Assembly: GCA_902826155.1 (NCBI GenBank)
Contig: CADEDU010000028.1
Location: 31,973 to 77,124, forward strand
Reading direction: 5' to 3'
Length of the DNA: 45,152 nucleotides
DNA from: an uncultured beta proteobacterium
Lineage (GTDB): Bacteria; Pseudomonadota; Gammaproteobacteria; Burkholderiales; SG8-39
Shown one piece after another: positions 32,291-40,019 of this stretch (position 1 is the first letter of the stretch; the number at the start of each line of letters is the position of its first letter). The notes below the pieces were generated by a model. The model worked only from the letters and a program-made list of their open reading frames with translations, ran no database searches and was not told the DNA's origin. The position numbers and the translations under genes are program-made.

Positions 32291-34273
32291 ATGTCCGTCT
32301 TCGATATCAGTTTCTGCCGTTCATTCCTGTTCACGCCGGGCAATCGTCCGGAGCGCTTCGTCAAGGGCGCGGCAAGCGGTGCCGATGCGCTGATTCTCGA
32401 TCTGGAAGATGCTGTCGCCGGCGGCGACAAGGACCACGCGCGCCAGACCGTGGTCGAACATTTTCGCGGGGATTGGCGCGCATCGCTCGCGCCGGGGCAA
32501 TTGTGCGGACTGCGCGTGAACAACGTGTTCACCAGCGCCGGCGCGCGTGATCTCGAAGCGCTGATCGTCTCGCGCATCGCGCCGCATTTCATCGTGCTGC
32601 CGAAGGTCGAGTCGGCGGCCGAGGTCGAACTGTTCGCCCGCCAGCTCGTCGGCGTGCAGGAGGGCGTGCAGCTCATGTGCGCGATCGAAACCGCGCGTGG
32701 CCTGGAGGCTGCCATGGCGATAGCCAGCGCGAGCCCGCGCGTGCGCTCGCTCGGTTTCGGCGGCGCCGACCTTGCAGTCGACCTGCGTGCCGAGCTGTCG
32801 TGGGAGCCGATGTTCCTCGGGCGCGCGCGGCTGGTGCAGGCCGCGGCAGCCGCCGGAACCGGTCTGGTCGACGTGCCGCACGTCGATCTGAGCGATGACG
32901 CCGGCCTCAAGCGCGATACGGTGCGCGTCAAGGCGATGGGCTTCACCGGCAAGCTGGCGATCCATCCCAAGCAGGTCAAGCCGATTCAGGACGTGTTCAC
33001 GCCCACCCGCGACGAGGCTGCGCGCGCCGCGGGAATCGTCGCCGCATTCGAGCGCTCGGGCGGCAACGTCGTCGAGTTCCAGGGCAAGATGGTCGAGGGC
33101 CCGATCGTCAAAGCCCAGCAGCGCATCCTCGCACTGGCCGAGCGTGCGGGCGTTCCCACGGATCAGCCTTCGGTCTCGGCGGCGCGCGCAGCGCCCACGC
33201 TCGGTGAGCCCGGCCCGTTCAGCGCCTACTTCAGCGTCGAGCCCAAGCGCTACGTCGAGCGCTTCGGCCTGGACTTCGAGGATTTCGCCGCCGGCCAGCG
33301 CTTCAAGCATCGACCCGGCGTCACGCTCACCCAGCAGGACAATCTCGACGAGGCGCTCGACACCCTGAACAGCGCGATGATTCACTACGACGCGCACTAC
33401 TCGGCGCACACCAGTTGGAACAAGCCGCTGATGGTGAGCACGGTCACGCTGCAGCGGGTGATGGGCATGGGTACCAAGACGTTCGGCAAGCGGCGCGCGA
33501 TCGCGGAGTTCAAGGAAATCGCGATGACCGCGCCGGTGTTCGGTGGCGACACGCTCTATGCCGAGACGGAGATCCTGTCGGTCGACAACGGCAGCGATCC
33601 GGATTGCGGACGCATCGAAGCGGTGTCGCTCGGCATCAACGCCGAGGGCAAGGTGGTTGCGCGCATCACGCATGTCTCGGAGATCTATCGGCGCGGCCGT
33701 CATCCCGACGAGCGCGAGGCGAAGCTCAAGCTCACCGCGGCGCAGGGCGCCCGGTTCGCGCATCACCGGCAAACGAGCGATGGCGCGCTGATCGAACAGT
33801 TCGGCTTCTTCTTCGAGGACTGCGAGCCCGGTGACACCTACGTGCACTACTCGCGGCGTACGTTCCATCGCGACGAGGCGATCGAGCATGCGTACCGCTC
33901 GTTCGATCTGCTGCCGCAGTACCACGACGAGCACTGGATCGCACGGCACCAGGGCGGCCGCTACCGGCTGCCCGAATACTGGATCGTCGGCACGGTCACC
34001 GCGCTCACCACGCGCACGTTCGGACGAGTGGCCGCCAACCTCGGCTGGTACGACATCAAGCTGCATGCACCGGTGTTCGCCGGCGACACGGTGCACGCCG
34101 AATCGTCGATCCTGGAAAAGCGCGAATCGAAGTCGCGCCCGAACGAAGGCATCCTCAACGTCGAGACGCGCGCCTACAACCAGGACGGCGCGATCGTCGT
34201 CTCGTACAAGCGCAATTTGCTGGTCTATCGGCGTAGCGCCGACACGCCTTACGCAAAAGCCGGCTACGGCTGA
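32291..34273 (+). CDS. CitE-like CoA lyase fused to two MaoC hot-dog hydratase domains
   Basis: This 660-residue cytoplasmic fusion has three parts. Residues 1-290 form an HpcH/HpaI/CitE lyase: FLFTPGNRPERFVKGAASGADALILDLEDAV, LRVNN (74-78), LPKVESAAEV (103-112), AIETARG (131-137; Glu132 a likely Mg ligand), GFGGADLAVDL (155-165; Asp160) and AIHPKQV. After a linker, residues about 318-468 form a first MaoC-like domain with NSAMIHYDAHYS (360-371). Residues about 500-655 form a second with LPQYHDEHW and APVFAGDTVHAESSI. CitE-like lyases cleave malyl-, citramalyl- or methylmalyl-CoA; MaoC hydratases add water to enoyl-CoAs. The fusion would hydrate an unsaturated dicarboxyl-CoA and split it. The ATG at 32291 is used. 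Substrate assignment is inference. Confidence 0.9.
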   Translation: MSVFDISFCRSFLFTPGNRPERFVKGAASGADALILDLEDAVAGGDKDHARQTVVEHFRGDWRASLAPGQLCGLRVNNVFTSAGARDLEALIVSRIAPHFIVLPKVESAAEVELFARQLVGVQEGVQLMCAIETARGLEAAMAIASASPRVRSLGFGGADLAVDLRAELSWEPMFLGRARLVQAAAAAGTGLVDVPHVDLSDDAGLKRDTVRVKAMGFTGKLAIHPKQVKPIQDVFTPTRDEAARAAGIVAAFERSGGNVVEFQGKMVEGPIVKAQQRILALAERAGVPTDQPSVSAARAAPTLGEPGPFSAYFSVEPKRYVERFGLDFEDFAAGQRFKHRPGVTLTQQDNLDEALDTLNSAMIHYDAHYSAHTSWNKPLMVSTVTLQRVMGMGTKTFGKRRAIAEFKEIAMTAPVFGGDTLYAETEILSVDNGSDPDCGRIEAVSLGINAEGKVVARITHVSEIYRRGRHPDEREAKLKLTAAQGARFAHHRQTSDGALIEQFGFFFEDCEPGDTYVHYSRRTFHRDEAIEHAYRSFDLLPQYHDEHWIARHQGGRYRLPEYWIVGTVTALTTRTFGRVAANLGWYDIKLHAPVFAGDTVHAESSILEKRESKSRPNEGILNVETRAYNQDGAIVVSYKRNLLVYRRSADTPYAKAGYG

Positions 34274-34303
34274 GCGCGGCTCAAAACGACGCAAAGGCAA
34301 ACG

Positions 34304-35146
34304 ATGAGATCGGTCCGATGGGTGCTGTGCGCACTGGCACTCGGCTTCGGCGCGGGCGTGTTCGCGCAACCTCCGGAGATCAAGCTCGACAACAAGGATC
34401 TCGACACGCCGTATGTGCCTACGCCGCAGAAAGTGGTCGACGCGATGCTCGCGATCGGCCACGCCGGCCCGGGCGATTACCTGATCGATCTGGGCTCGGG
34501 CGACGGACGCATCGTCATCACTGCGGCCAAACGCTACGGCGCGCGCGGCTTCGGCGTGGAGATCGATCCGCGTCTGGTGAAGTTCGCCAATCAGGTGGCG
34601 CGTGAGCAGGGCGTTGCCGACCGCGCGCAATTCTTCGAGCGTGATCTGTTCCAGACCGATCTGGGCAAGGCGAGCCTGGTCACGATGTATCTGTTGCCCG
34701 ACGTGACCATCGAGTTGCGGCCCAAGCTGCTCGCTCTCGAACCGGGTACCCGCATCGTCTCGCACGACTATCACCTTGGCGACTGGCAGGCCGACCGACA
34801 TCTGGTGCTCGATGTGCCGGAGAAGCCGGTCGGGCCCCTGGCCAAGAGCGACATCTTCATGTGGGTGGTGCCGGCGCGCGTGGCAGGACGGTGGTCGGGC
34901 ACGATCGGCCCGCGCGCAGTCGATCTCGATCTGAATCAGACCTATCAGCGGGTGAGCGCAGCGCTGCGTATCGACGGCAAGCCCGTCGAGGTCATCCACG
35001 CGACGTTGCGCGGCCGCGACTTGCAGATCCTGGCTCGATCAGGTGATTTCGTGCGAATCCAGTTGCGCGCCGACAAGAACCAGCTCCAGGGCGATGCGCT
35101 CGACCAGGGCCGAACCTCGGCGGCGAAGCTGACGCGGGCGCCGTGA
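34304..35146 (+). CDS. Exported SAM-dependent methyltransferase-like protein
   Basis: This 280-residue protein has a clear signal peptide (VRWVLCALALGFGAGVFA, cleavage before QPPE). A class I methyltransferase domain follows, with motif I IDLGSGDGRI (61-70) and post-I GVEIDPR (84-90), then LFQTDLGKASLVTMYLLPDV. The C-terminal 80 residues are beta-rich (GRWSGTIGPRAVDLDLNQ...) and unlike a methyltransferase core. A SAM-binding fold behind a signal peptide is odd, because SAM is cytoplasmic; it may be non-catalytic or fed by an unknown route. It lies 30 bp after the lyase-hydratase fusion. The target is unknown. Confidence 0.85.
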   Translation: MRSVRWVLCALALGFGAGVFAQPPEIKLDNKDLDTPYVPTPQKVVDAMLAIGHAGPGDYLIDLGSGDGRIVITAAKRYGARGFGVEIDPRLVKFANQVAREQGVADRAQFFERDLFQTDLGKASLVTMYLLPDVTIELRPKLLALEPGTRIVSHDYHLGDWQADRHLVLDVPEKPVGPLAKSDIFMWVVPARVAGRWSGTIGPRAVDLDLNQTYQRVSAALRIDGKPVEVIHATLRGRDLQILARSGDFVRIQLRADKNQLQGDALDQGRTSAAKLTRAP

Positions 35147-35190
35147 CGGCCGGTTTTCCTACGCCTGAGGACGCTTTCCGCCGAAATCGA

Positions 35191-35250
35191 ACGGAATCGA
35201 ACGGAATCTCGCGTGAATTCGGCTGGAACCGGCTGGAACCCGCAGGAATC
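35191..35250 (+). repeat. Phased GGAA-type short repeats upstream of iscR
   Basis: The intergenic region 35147-35435 has no gene. It holds a run of degenerate 10-bp units: GGAAT at 35193 and 35203, GAATT at 35215, GGAAC at 35225 and 35235, GGAAT at 35245. Two pairs of units are identical (GGAATCGAAC-like and GGCTGGAACC). The spacing is close to one DNA turn. Confidence 0.55.
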
Positions 35251-35348
35251 GGCCAGCCGAGGCATTCGAATTCTTGATGAAAGTACTTGCTTACTCATAG
35301 AACTCCCCTACTTCCAGTGGCTCCAATAGAGAGAGACGAAGCGTCGGG

Positions 35349-35373
35349 TAACTTGATTAGGCAACTCGGCTAA
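35349..35373 (+). promoter_or_regulatory. IscR type-1-like site 1 (overlaps -35)
   Basis: The half-sites ACTTGATT and ACTCGG with TAA ends follow the type-1 IscR pattern (YYGACT...AGTCRR) with a few mismatches. It covers the -35 box of the iscR promoter. Recognition is by eye from the consensus. Confidence 0.55.
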
Positions 35374-35382
35374 CCCTATACT
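35353..35382 (+). promoter_or_regulatory. Predicted iscR-suf operon promoter
   Basis: TTGATT (35353-35358, 4 of 6 to consensus), an 18-bp spacer and TATACT (35377-35382, 5 of 6) form a good sigma-70 promoter. The start point would be near 35389, about 47 bp before the iscR ATG. Confidence 0.65.
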
Positions 35383-35402
35383 TGAGCGCTTCGCTCGGGT
35401 TT
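35378..35402 (+). promoter_or_regulatory. IscR type-1-like site 2 (overlaps -10)
   Basis: ATACTTGA, nine central bases, then CTCGGGTTT fits the type-1 IscR ends (ATASYYGA ... TCRRSTAT) well. It is centred 29 bp from site 1 and shares five of the six bases of the -10 box. Binding by the [2Fe-2S] form would block transcription. Confidence 0.6.
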
Positions 35403-35435
35403 GACCTGTTCAACCTTCGATGAGGAGCAGCTCCC

Positions 35436-35921
35436 ATGCGTCTGACGACCAAAGGGCGGTTTGCTGTGACTGCGGTGCTCGATCTCACCACCAACCAGGG
35501 CGATGGCCCGGTGTCGCTCGGCGAGATCAGCGCGCGCCAGAAGATTTCGCTTTCCTATCTCGAACAGCTGTTCGGGAAGTTGCGCCGCAACGGGCTGGTG
35601 AACAGCACCCGTGGCCCCGGTGGCGGCTACATGCTCGCGCGATCGGTGGACGACATATCGGTCGCCGACATCATCGCTGCGGTGGACGAACCGATCGATG
35701 CCACTCAGTGTGGCGGCCAGGAGAACTGCGTCGACGATCAGAAGTGCATCACCCACGACTTGTGGGAAGGCTTGAACGAACACATCTTCGCTTATCTGCG
35801 CGATATCAAACTGGGCAAGCTGGTGGCCGACCTGGAGCAGCGTCAGCGCGAATCGCAAAGCGTCAAGGTGATCGAGATGCACGGTCGCCCCAAGGCGGAA
35901 ACCACGCCGGTATCGGTCTGA
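35436..35921 (+). CDS. iscR: Iron-sulfur cluster regulator IscR
   Basis: This 161-residue Rrf2-family regulator begins MRLTTKGRFAVTAVLDL with the winged-helix recognition segment ISLSYLEQLFGKLRRNGLVNSTRGPGGGY. The cluster ligands Cys92, Cys98, Cys104 and His107 are all present with the canonical spacing. It senses [2Fe-2S] status and represses its own operon at type-1 sites; two such sites overlap the promoter just upstream. A GAGGAG ribosome-binding site lies before the ATG. It is the first gene of the operon and is followed by an A-type carrier and the suf genes, not by iscS. Confidence 0.97.
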   Translation: MRLTTKGRFAVTAVLDLTTNQGDGPVSLGEISARQKISLSYLEQLFGKLRRNGLVNSTRGPGGGYMLARSVDDISVADIIAAVDEPIDATQCGGQENCVDDQKCITHDLWEGLNEHIFAYLRDIKLGKLVADLEQRQRESQSVKVIEMHGRPKAETTPVSV

Positions 35922-35959
35922 GCCGGGTGATCGCGCATCAACCGCAACGGAACGCAAGC

Positions 35960-36280
35960 ATGGCAATCAGTCTGACCGAGAGCGCGGCCTCGCAGATCAA
36001 GAGTTCGCTGGGCAAATTGGGCGGCTTGGGCCTGCGCCTCGGCGTGAAACGTGTGGGTTGCAACGGACTGGCCTACACGTTCGACGTCGCCAAGGACATC
36101 GCCGCGACCGACAACGTGTTCGAGGCGCATGACGCGAAGATCGTCGTCGATGCGCAGGCGATGCAGTACCTCGACGGATCGGAACTCGATTTCGTCCGCG
36201 AGGGGTTCAAGCAGATGTTCACCGTGAACAATCCCAACGCCAAGGGGTCGTGCGGCTGCGGTGAGAGCTTCAACGTCTGA
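35960..36280 (+). CDS. A-type Fe-S carrier protein (IscA/SufA family)
   Basis: This 106-residue HesB/IscA-family protein begins MAISLTESAASQIKSSLGKLGGLGLRLGVK. Its three conserved cysteines are Cys34 (GCNGLAY) and the C-terminal pair in GSCGCGESF (98 and 100). It receives clusters from the scaffold and passes them to apoproteins. Its place after iscR suggests IscA, while the following genes are suf, so IscA and SufA cannot be told apart by eye. It is 38 bp after iscR. A 207-bp gap follows before sufB. Confidence 0.93.
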   Translation: MAISLTESAASQIKSSLGKLGGLGLRLGVKRVGCNGLAYTFDVAKDIAATDNVFEAHDAKIVVDAQAMQYLDGSELDFVREGFKQMFTVNNPNAKGSCGCGESFNV

Positions 36281-36487
36281 ATCCAGACTGTGCCGGCGGT
36301 GGTGAACGCTGTTCGAGGGTCATTGAAAGCGAGCCGGTCAACACGGGCCGGCAAAGACGTAATGGCGGGACGAGCGGGTTACCTGCCGAATGCGGGTGAC
36401 GACGGCAACGTCGAGCAAACGCCCGCCGTGAACGAATCGAACGAGGGAGATACCGCGGCGCTGCGCCCGGGGAGCTGACGTGCCGTT
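36281..36487 (+). other. 207-bp gap between the A-type carrier and sufB
   Basis: The gap is unusually long for this otherwise tight operon. It holds a 62-codon frame from a GTG (36290-36478) with no recognisable domain and a GCCGG/CCGGC pair around 36331-36350. No promoter boxes or strong terminator could be recognised. Confidence 0.4.
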
Positions 36488-37924
36488 ATGAGTTCCGTCC
36501 TGCAACAACTCATCGATCAGCCGTATCAGCACGGCTTTCGCACCGACATCGAGGCCGATGTCGTGGCCAAGGGCTTGTCCGAGGACGTGATCAGGATGAT
36601 CTCGGCCAAGAAGGACGAGCCGCAATGGTTGCTCGACTTCCGGCTCGAGGCCTATCGACGCTGGCTCACCATGACCGAGCCGACCTGGCCCAACGTCCAC
36701 TACCCGAAGATCGATTTCCAGAACATCGCCTACTACGCCGCGCCCAAGCCGAAGAAGAAGCTCGCTTCGATGGACGAGGTCGACCCCGAGCTGCTGCGCA
36801 CGTTCGAGAAGCTCGGTGTTCCCCTGCACGAGCAGAAAGCGCTCGCGGGCGTCGCGGTCGACGTGATCTTCGACAGCGTCTCGGTCACCACCACCTACAA
36901 GGCGAAGCTCGCCGAGGTCGGGGTGATCTTCTGTTCGTTCTCCGAGGCGGTACGCGAGCATCCGGAGCTGGTGAAGAAGTACCTGGGCACGGTGGTGCCC
37001 ACGACCGACAACTTCTACGCGGCACTCAACTCGGCCGTCTTCACCGACGGTTCGTTCTGCTACATCCCCAAGGGTGTTCGCTGCCCGATGGAGCTGTCGA
37101 CGTACTTTCGCATCAACACGCAGGAATCGGGTCAGTTCGAGCGCACGCTGATCGTGGCCGAAGAGGGCTCGCACGTGTCGTACCTCGAGGGGTGCACCGC
37201 GCCGCAGTTCGATACCAACCAGCTGCACGCGGCGGTGGTCGAGCTGGTGGCGCTCGACAACGCCGAGATCAAGTACTCCACGGTGCAGAACTGGTACGCG
37301 GGCGACGCCGAAGGCCGCGGCGGCATCTACAACTTCGTCACCAAGCGCGGCCTGTGCCGGGGCGTCAATTCGAAGATCTCGTGGACTCAGGTGGAAACCG
37401 GCTCGGCCATCACCTGGAAATATCCCAGCTGCGTGCTGCAGGGCGAGAACTCGGTAGGCGAGTTCTATTCGGTGGCGCTCACCAATCACAAGCAGCAGGC
37501 CGACACCGGCACGAAGATGATCCATCTGGGCCGCAACACCCGCAGCCGCATCATCTCCAAGGGCATCAGCGCGGGTGATTCGCAGAACAGCTACCGCGGG
37601 CTGGTGCAGATCGGCCCGCGCGCCGAGAACGCGCGCAATTACTCGCAGTGCGATTCGATGCTGATCGGCGATCGCAGTGGTGCGCACACCTTCCCGTACA
37701 TCCGGGTGCAGAACAACACCGCCAAGGTCGAGCACGAGGCCACGACTTCGAAGATCGGCGAAGACCAGCTGTTTTACTTCGCCAGCCGCGGCGTCGACAA
37801 CGAGCAGGCGGTGTCGATGATCATCAATGGCTTCGTCAAGGACGTGTTCACGCAACTGCCGATGGAGTTCGCCGTCGAGGCCTCGAAGCTGCTCGGCCTG
37901 AAACTCGAAGGGAGCGTGGGATGA
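36488..37924 (+). CDS. sufB: Fe-S cluster assembly scaffold protein SufB
   Basis: This 478-residue protein is the core scaffold subunit. The C-terminal region [27 protein letters not shown] holds Cys388, and Glu417 lies in [23 protein letters not shown]. The pair is 29 residues apart, as in E. coli Cys405/Glu434, which take part in nascent cluster assembly. It works in a SufBC2D complex. The ATG at 36488 is chosen; a GGGGAG lies about 13 bp upstream. Its stop overlaps the sufC start by 4 bp (ATGA). Confidence 0.97.
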   Translation: MSSVLQQLIDQPYQHGFRTDIEADVVAKGLSEDVIRMISAKKDEPQWLLDFRLEAYRRWLTMTEPTWPNVHYPKIDFQNIAYYAAPKPKKKLASMDEVDPELLRTFEKLGVPLHEQKALAGVAVDVIFDSVSVTTTYKAKLAEVGVIFCSFSEAVREHPELVKKYLGTVVPTTDNFYAALNSAVFTDGSFCYIPKGVRCPMELSTYFRINTQESGQFERTLIVAEEGSHVSYLEGCTAPQFDTNQLHAAVVELVALDNAEIKYSTVQNWYAGDAEGRGGIYNFVTKRGLCRGVNSKISWTQVETGSAITWKYPSCVLQGENSVGEFYSVALTNHKQQADTGTKMIHLGRNTRSRIISKGISAGDSQNSYRGLVQIGPRAENARNYSQCDSMLIGDRSGAHTFPYIRVQNNTAKVEHEATTSKIGEDQLFYFASRGVDNEQAVSMIINGFVKDVFTQLPMEFAVEASKLLGLKLEGSVG

Positions 37925-38691
37925 TCCGCGCCGACGCTCCGTTGCTGCTCGAAGTGCGCGATCTGCGCGCCACGGTCAATGGCATCGAGATCCTCAAGGG
38001 CATGAACCTCTCGGTGCGCGCCGGCGAAGTCCACGCGATCATGGGGCCGAACGGCTCGGGCAAGAGCACCTTCGCCAAGGTGCTGAGTGGTCATCCCGCG
38101 TACGCCGTCACCGGCGGCTCGGCGCGATTGGACGGCAACGACGTATTCGCACTGTCGGCTGAAGAGCGGGCGCGTGCCGGCCTGTTTCTGGGGTTCCAGT
38201 ATCCGGTCGAGATTCCGGGCGTGGGCAACGCGCAGTTCCTGCGTCTGGCCTACAACACCGTGCAAGGCGGACGTGGCAAGGACGAGCTCGATCCGCTCGA
38301 GTTCGACGATTTCGTGCGCGAGAAGATGCAGCTGCTGGAGATGGATCCGGCGTTCCTCGAGCGCAGCGTCAACGAAGGGTTCTCGGGCGGCGAGAAGAAA
38401 CGCAACGAGATCCTGCAGATGGCGCTGCTCGAACCGAAGCTCGCGTTTCTCGATGAGACCGACTCGGGTCTGGACATCGACGCGCTGCGCGTGGTGGCCA
38501 ATGGCGTGAACAAGCTCGCCAATGCCAGCAATGCGGTCGTGCTGGTGACGCACTACCAGCGCCTGCTCAACTACATCGTGCCCGACTACGTGCACGTGAT
38601 GGAACGCGGCCGGTTGATCAAGACCGGCGGCAAGGAACTCGCGCTCGAGCTGGAATCGCGCGGTTACGACTGGATCGCCGCCGCGGCCTGA
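37921..38691 (+). CDS. sufC: Fe-S assembly ATPase SufC
   Basis: This 256-residue ABC-type ATPase has Walker A GPNGSGKS (42-49), the SufC-specific [14 protein letters not shown], signature [12 protein letters not shown] and Walker [16 protein letters not shown]. It drives conformational change of SufB and SufD for cluster formation and is soluble, without membrane partners. The ATG at 37921 overlaps sufB by 4 bp; the longer in-frame reading that starts inside sufB is not used. It is followed 20 bp later by sufD. Confidence 0.97.
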   Translation: MIRADAPLLLEVRDLRATVNGIEILKGMNLSVRAGEVHAIMGPNGSGKSTFAKVLSGHPAYAVTGGSARLDGNDVFALSAEERARAGLFLGFQYPVEIPGVGNAQFLRLAYNTVQGGRGKDELDPLEFDDFVREKMQLLEMDPAFLERSVNEGFSGGEKKRNEILQMALLEPKLAFLDETDSGLDIDALRVVANGVNKLANASNAVVLVTHYQRLLNYIVPDYVHVMERGRLIKTGGKELALELESRGYDWIAAAA

Positions 38692-38711
38692 GCACAGACC
38701 CGAACTTCGCA

Positions 38712-40019
38712 ATGGTGACCGCCGCCGCCCGCAATCCGTACCTCGACAGCCTGCTCGGCGGTCACGGTGCTCTGCCGGCATCGAAGCTGCCGTGGCTTTC
38801 GGCATTGCGCGCCGAGGCGCTCGAGCGGGCCCATGCACTCACGCTGCCCACTACGCGCGACGAAGCGTGGCGATTCACCGATCTGAGTCCGCTCTACCGC
38901 ATGGCGTTCCAGCCCGCGCTGCAGGCGGGTGGGCTGCAGGCTGAGGCGATCGCCCCTGTCGCGCTGAACGAGGCGGCCGCGCGACTGGTATTCGTCGACG
39001 GTCACTTCGCGCCGTCGCTGTCGACACCGCAGCAGGGTGCCGTGATCGTGGCTACGCTCGCGACCGCCCAGCAGGCGCACGCCGATTCGGTACGTTCGGT
39101 ACTGGGACGCCTGGCACCGGCTACCGACGAAGCATTTCGGGCGATCAATACCGCGTTCCTGCACGACGGCGCGTGCGTGATCGCCGAGCGCGATGCGAAG
39201 CTCAACGGACCGATCCACGTGTTGTACGTAAGCACGCAGGCCGAGGCAGCGAGCCACCCACGGGTGCTGGTGACCGCTCAGCCCGGCGCATCGATCGAGA
39301 TCATCGAGGAATACGTCGCGGTGGGCGCCGCGACCTACTGCGTGAATGCGGTCACCGAGATTGCGATCGCGCCGAACGCTCGCGTGCGACACGTGAAGCT
39401 GCAGGCCGAGGCGAGCGAGGCGTTTCATCTTTCCAGTCTGGCGGCGCGACTCGAACGCGATGCGCGCTTCGAATCGGTATCGATCGCTTTCGGTGGACGA
39501 ATCTCGCGCAACAACGTGGAGGTCGTGCTCGACAGCGGTGCGCAATGCGAGCTCGACGGCCTCACGCTCGTCGGCGGCCGCCAGCTGGCCGACACGCATT
39601 CGTTCGTCGATCACGCCAGACCGAATGGCACCAGTCGCCAGTTGCACAAGTGCGTGGTCGGCGACAGCGCACACGCCGTGTTCAACGGCCGCGTGCTGGT
39701 GCGCAAGGATGCGCAGCGTACCGACTCGGCACAACAGAATCGCAATCTGCTGCTCTCGGGTCGGGCCCATGTCGACACCAAGCCGCAACTGGAAATCCTG
39801 GCGGATGACGTGAAGTGCTCGCACGGCGCTACGGTCGGCCAGCTCGACGCCGAGGAGCTGTTCTATCTGCGCAGCCGCGGGCTCGATGAGTCGGCCGCGC
39901 GCAACCTGCTCACCTACGGCTTCGCCGCCGAGATCGTCGATCGCATCGATCTGGCATCCGTGGTCAAGCGACTGCGCCGGCGCGTGCTGGAACAAACGAA
40001 CGCCAAGGTGGAACGATGA
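38712..40019 (+). CDS. sufD: Fe-S assembly protein SufD
   Basis: This 435-residue SufB paralogue has a divergent N-terminus (PTTRDEAWRFTDLSPLYRM) and the conserved SufD core. KCSHGATVGQLDAEELFYLRSRGL carries His371, matching the functionally important His360 of E. coli SufD. The family uses it with SufB for iron acquisition and cluster assembly. Its stop overlaps the sufS start by 4 bp. The TDLSPLYR segment is the usual SufD marker. Confidence 0.95.
   Translation: MVTAAARNPYLDSLLGGHGALPASKLPWLSALRAEALERAHALTLPTTRDEAWRFTDLSPLYRMAFQPALQAGGLQAEAIAPVALNEAAARLVFVDGHFAPSLSTPQQGAVIVATLATAQQAHADSVRSVLGRLAPATDEAFRAINTAFLHDGACVIAERDAKLNGPIHVLYVSTQAEAASHPRVLVTAQPGASIEIIEEYVAVGAATYCVNAVTEIAIAPNARVRHVKLQAEASEAFHLSSLAARLERDARFESVSIAFGGRISRNNVEVVLDSGAQCELDGLTLVGGRQLADTHSFVDHARPNGTSRQLHKCVVGDSAHAVFNGRVLVRKDAQRTDSAQQNRNLLLSGRAHVDTKPQLEILADDVKCSHGATVGQLDAEELFYLRSRGLDESAARNLLTYGFAAEIVDRIDLASVVKRLRRRVLEQTNAKVER

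Noticed and set aside
32321..34999. 892-codon open frame on the minus strand opposite the CitE-MaoC fusion and methyltransferase genes
   Set aside because: It is antisense to two well-supported genes, is rich in Arg/His/Ala as expected of a GC-rich shadow frame, and shows no domain.
35181..35260. Short repeats upstream of iscR considered as a CRISPR-like array
   Set aside because: Units are 10 bp with no spacers and no cas genes are in the window.
35281..35315. Third IscR-like site (TACTTGC...CTCATA) upstream of the two reported
   Set aside because: The half-sites are too close together and match poorly; the two sites at the promoter are much better.
36290..36478. 62-codon frame between the A-type carrier and sufB
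   Set aside because: GTG start without a clear ribosome-binding site, no domain and unordered composition; kept only as part of the unexplained gap.
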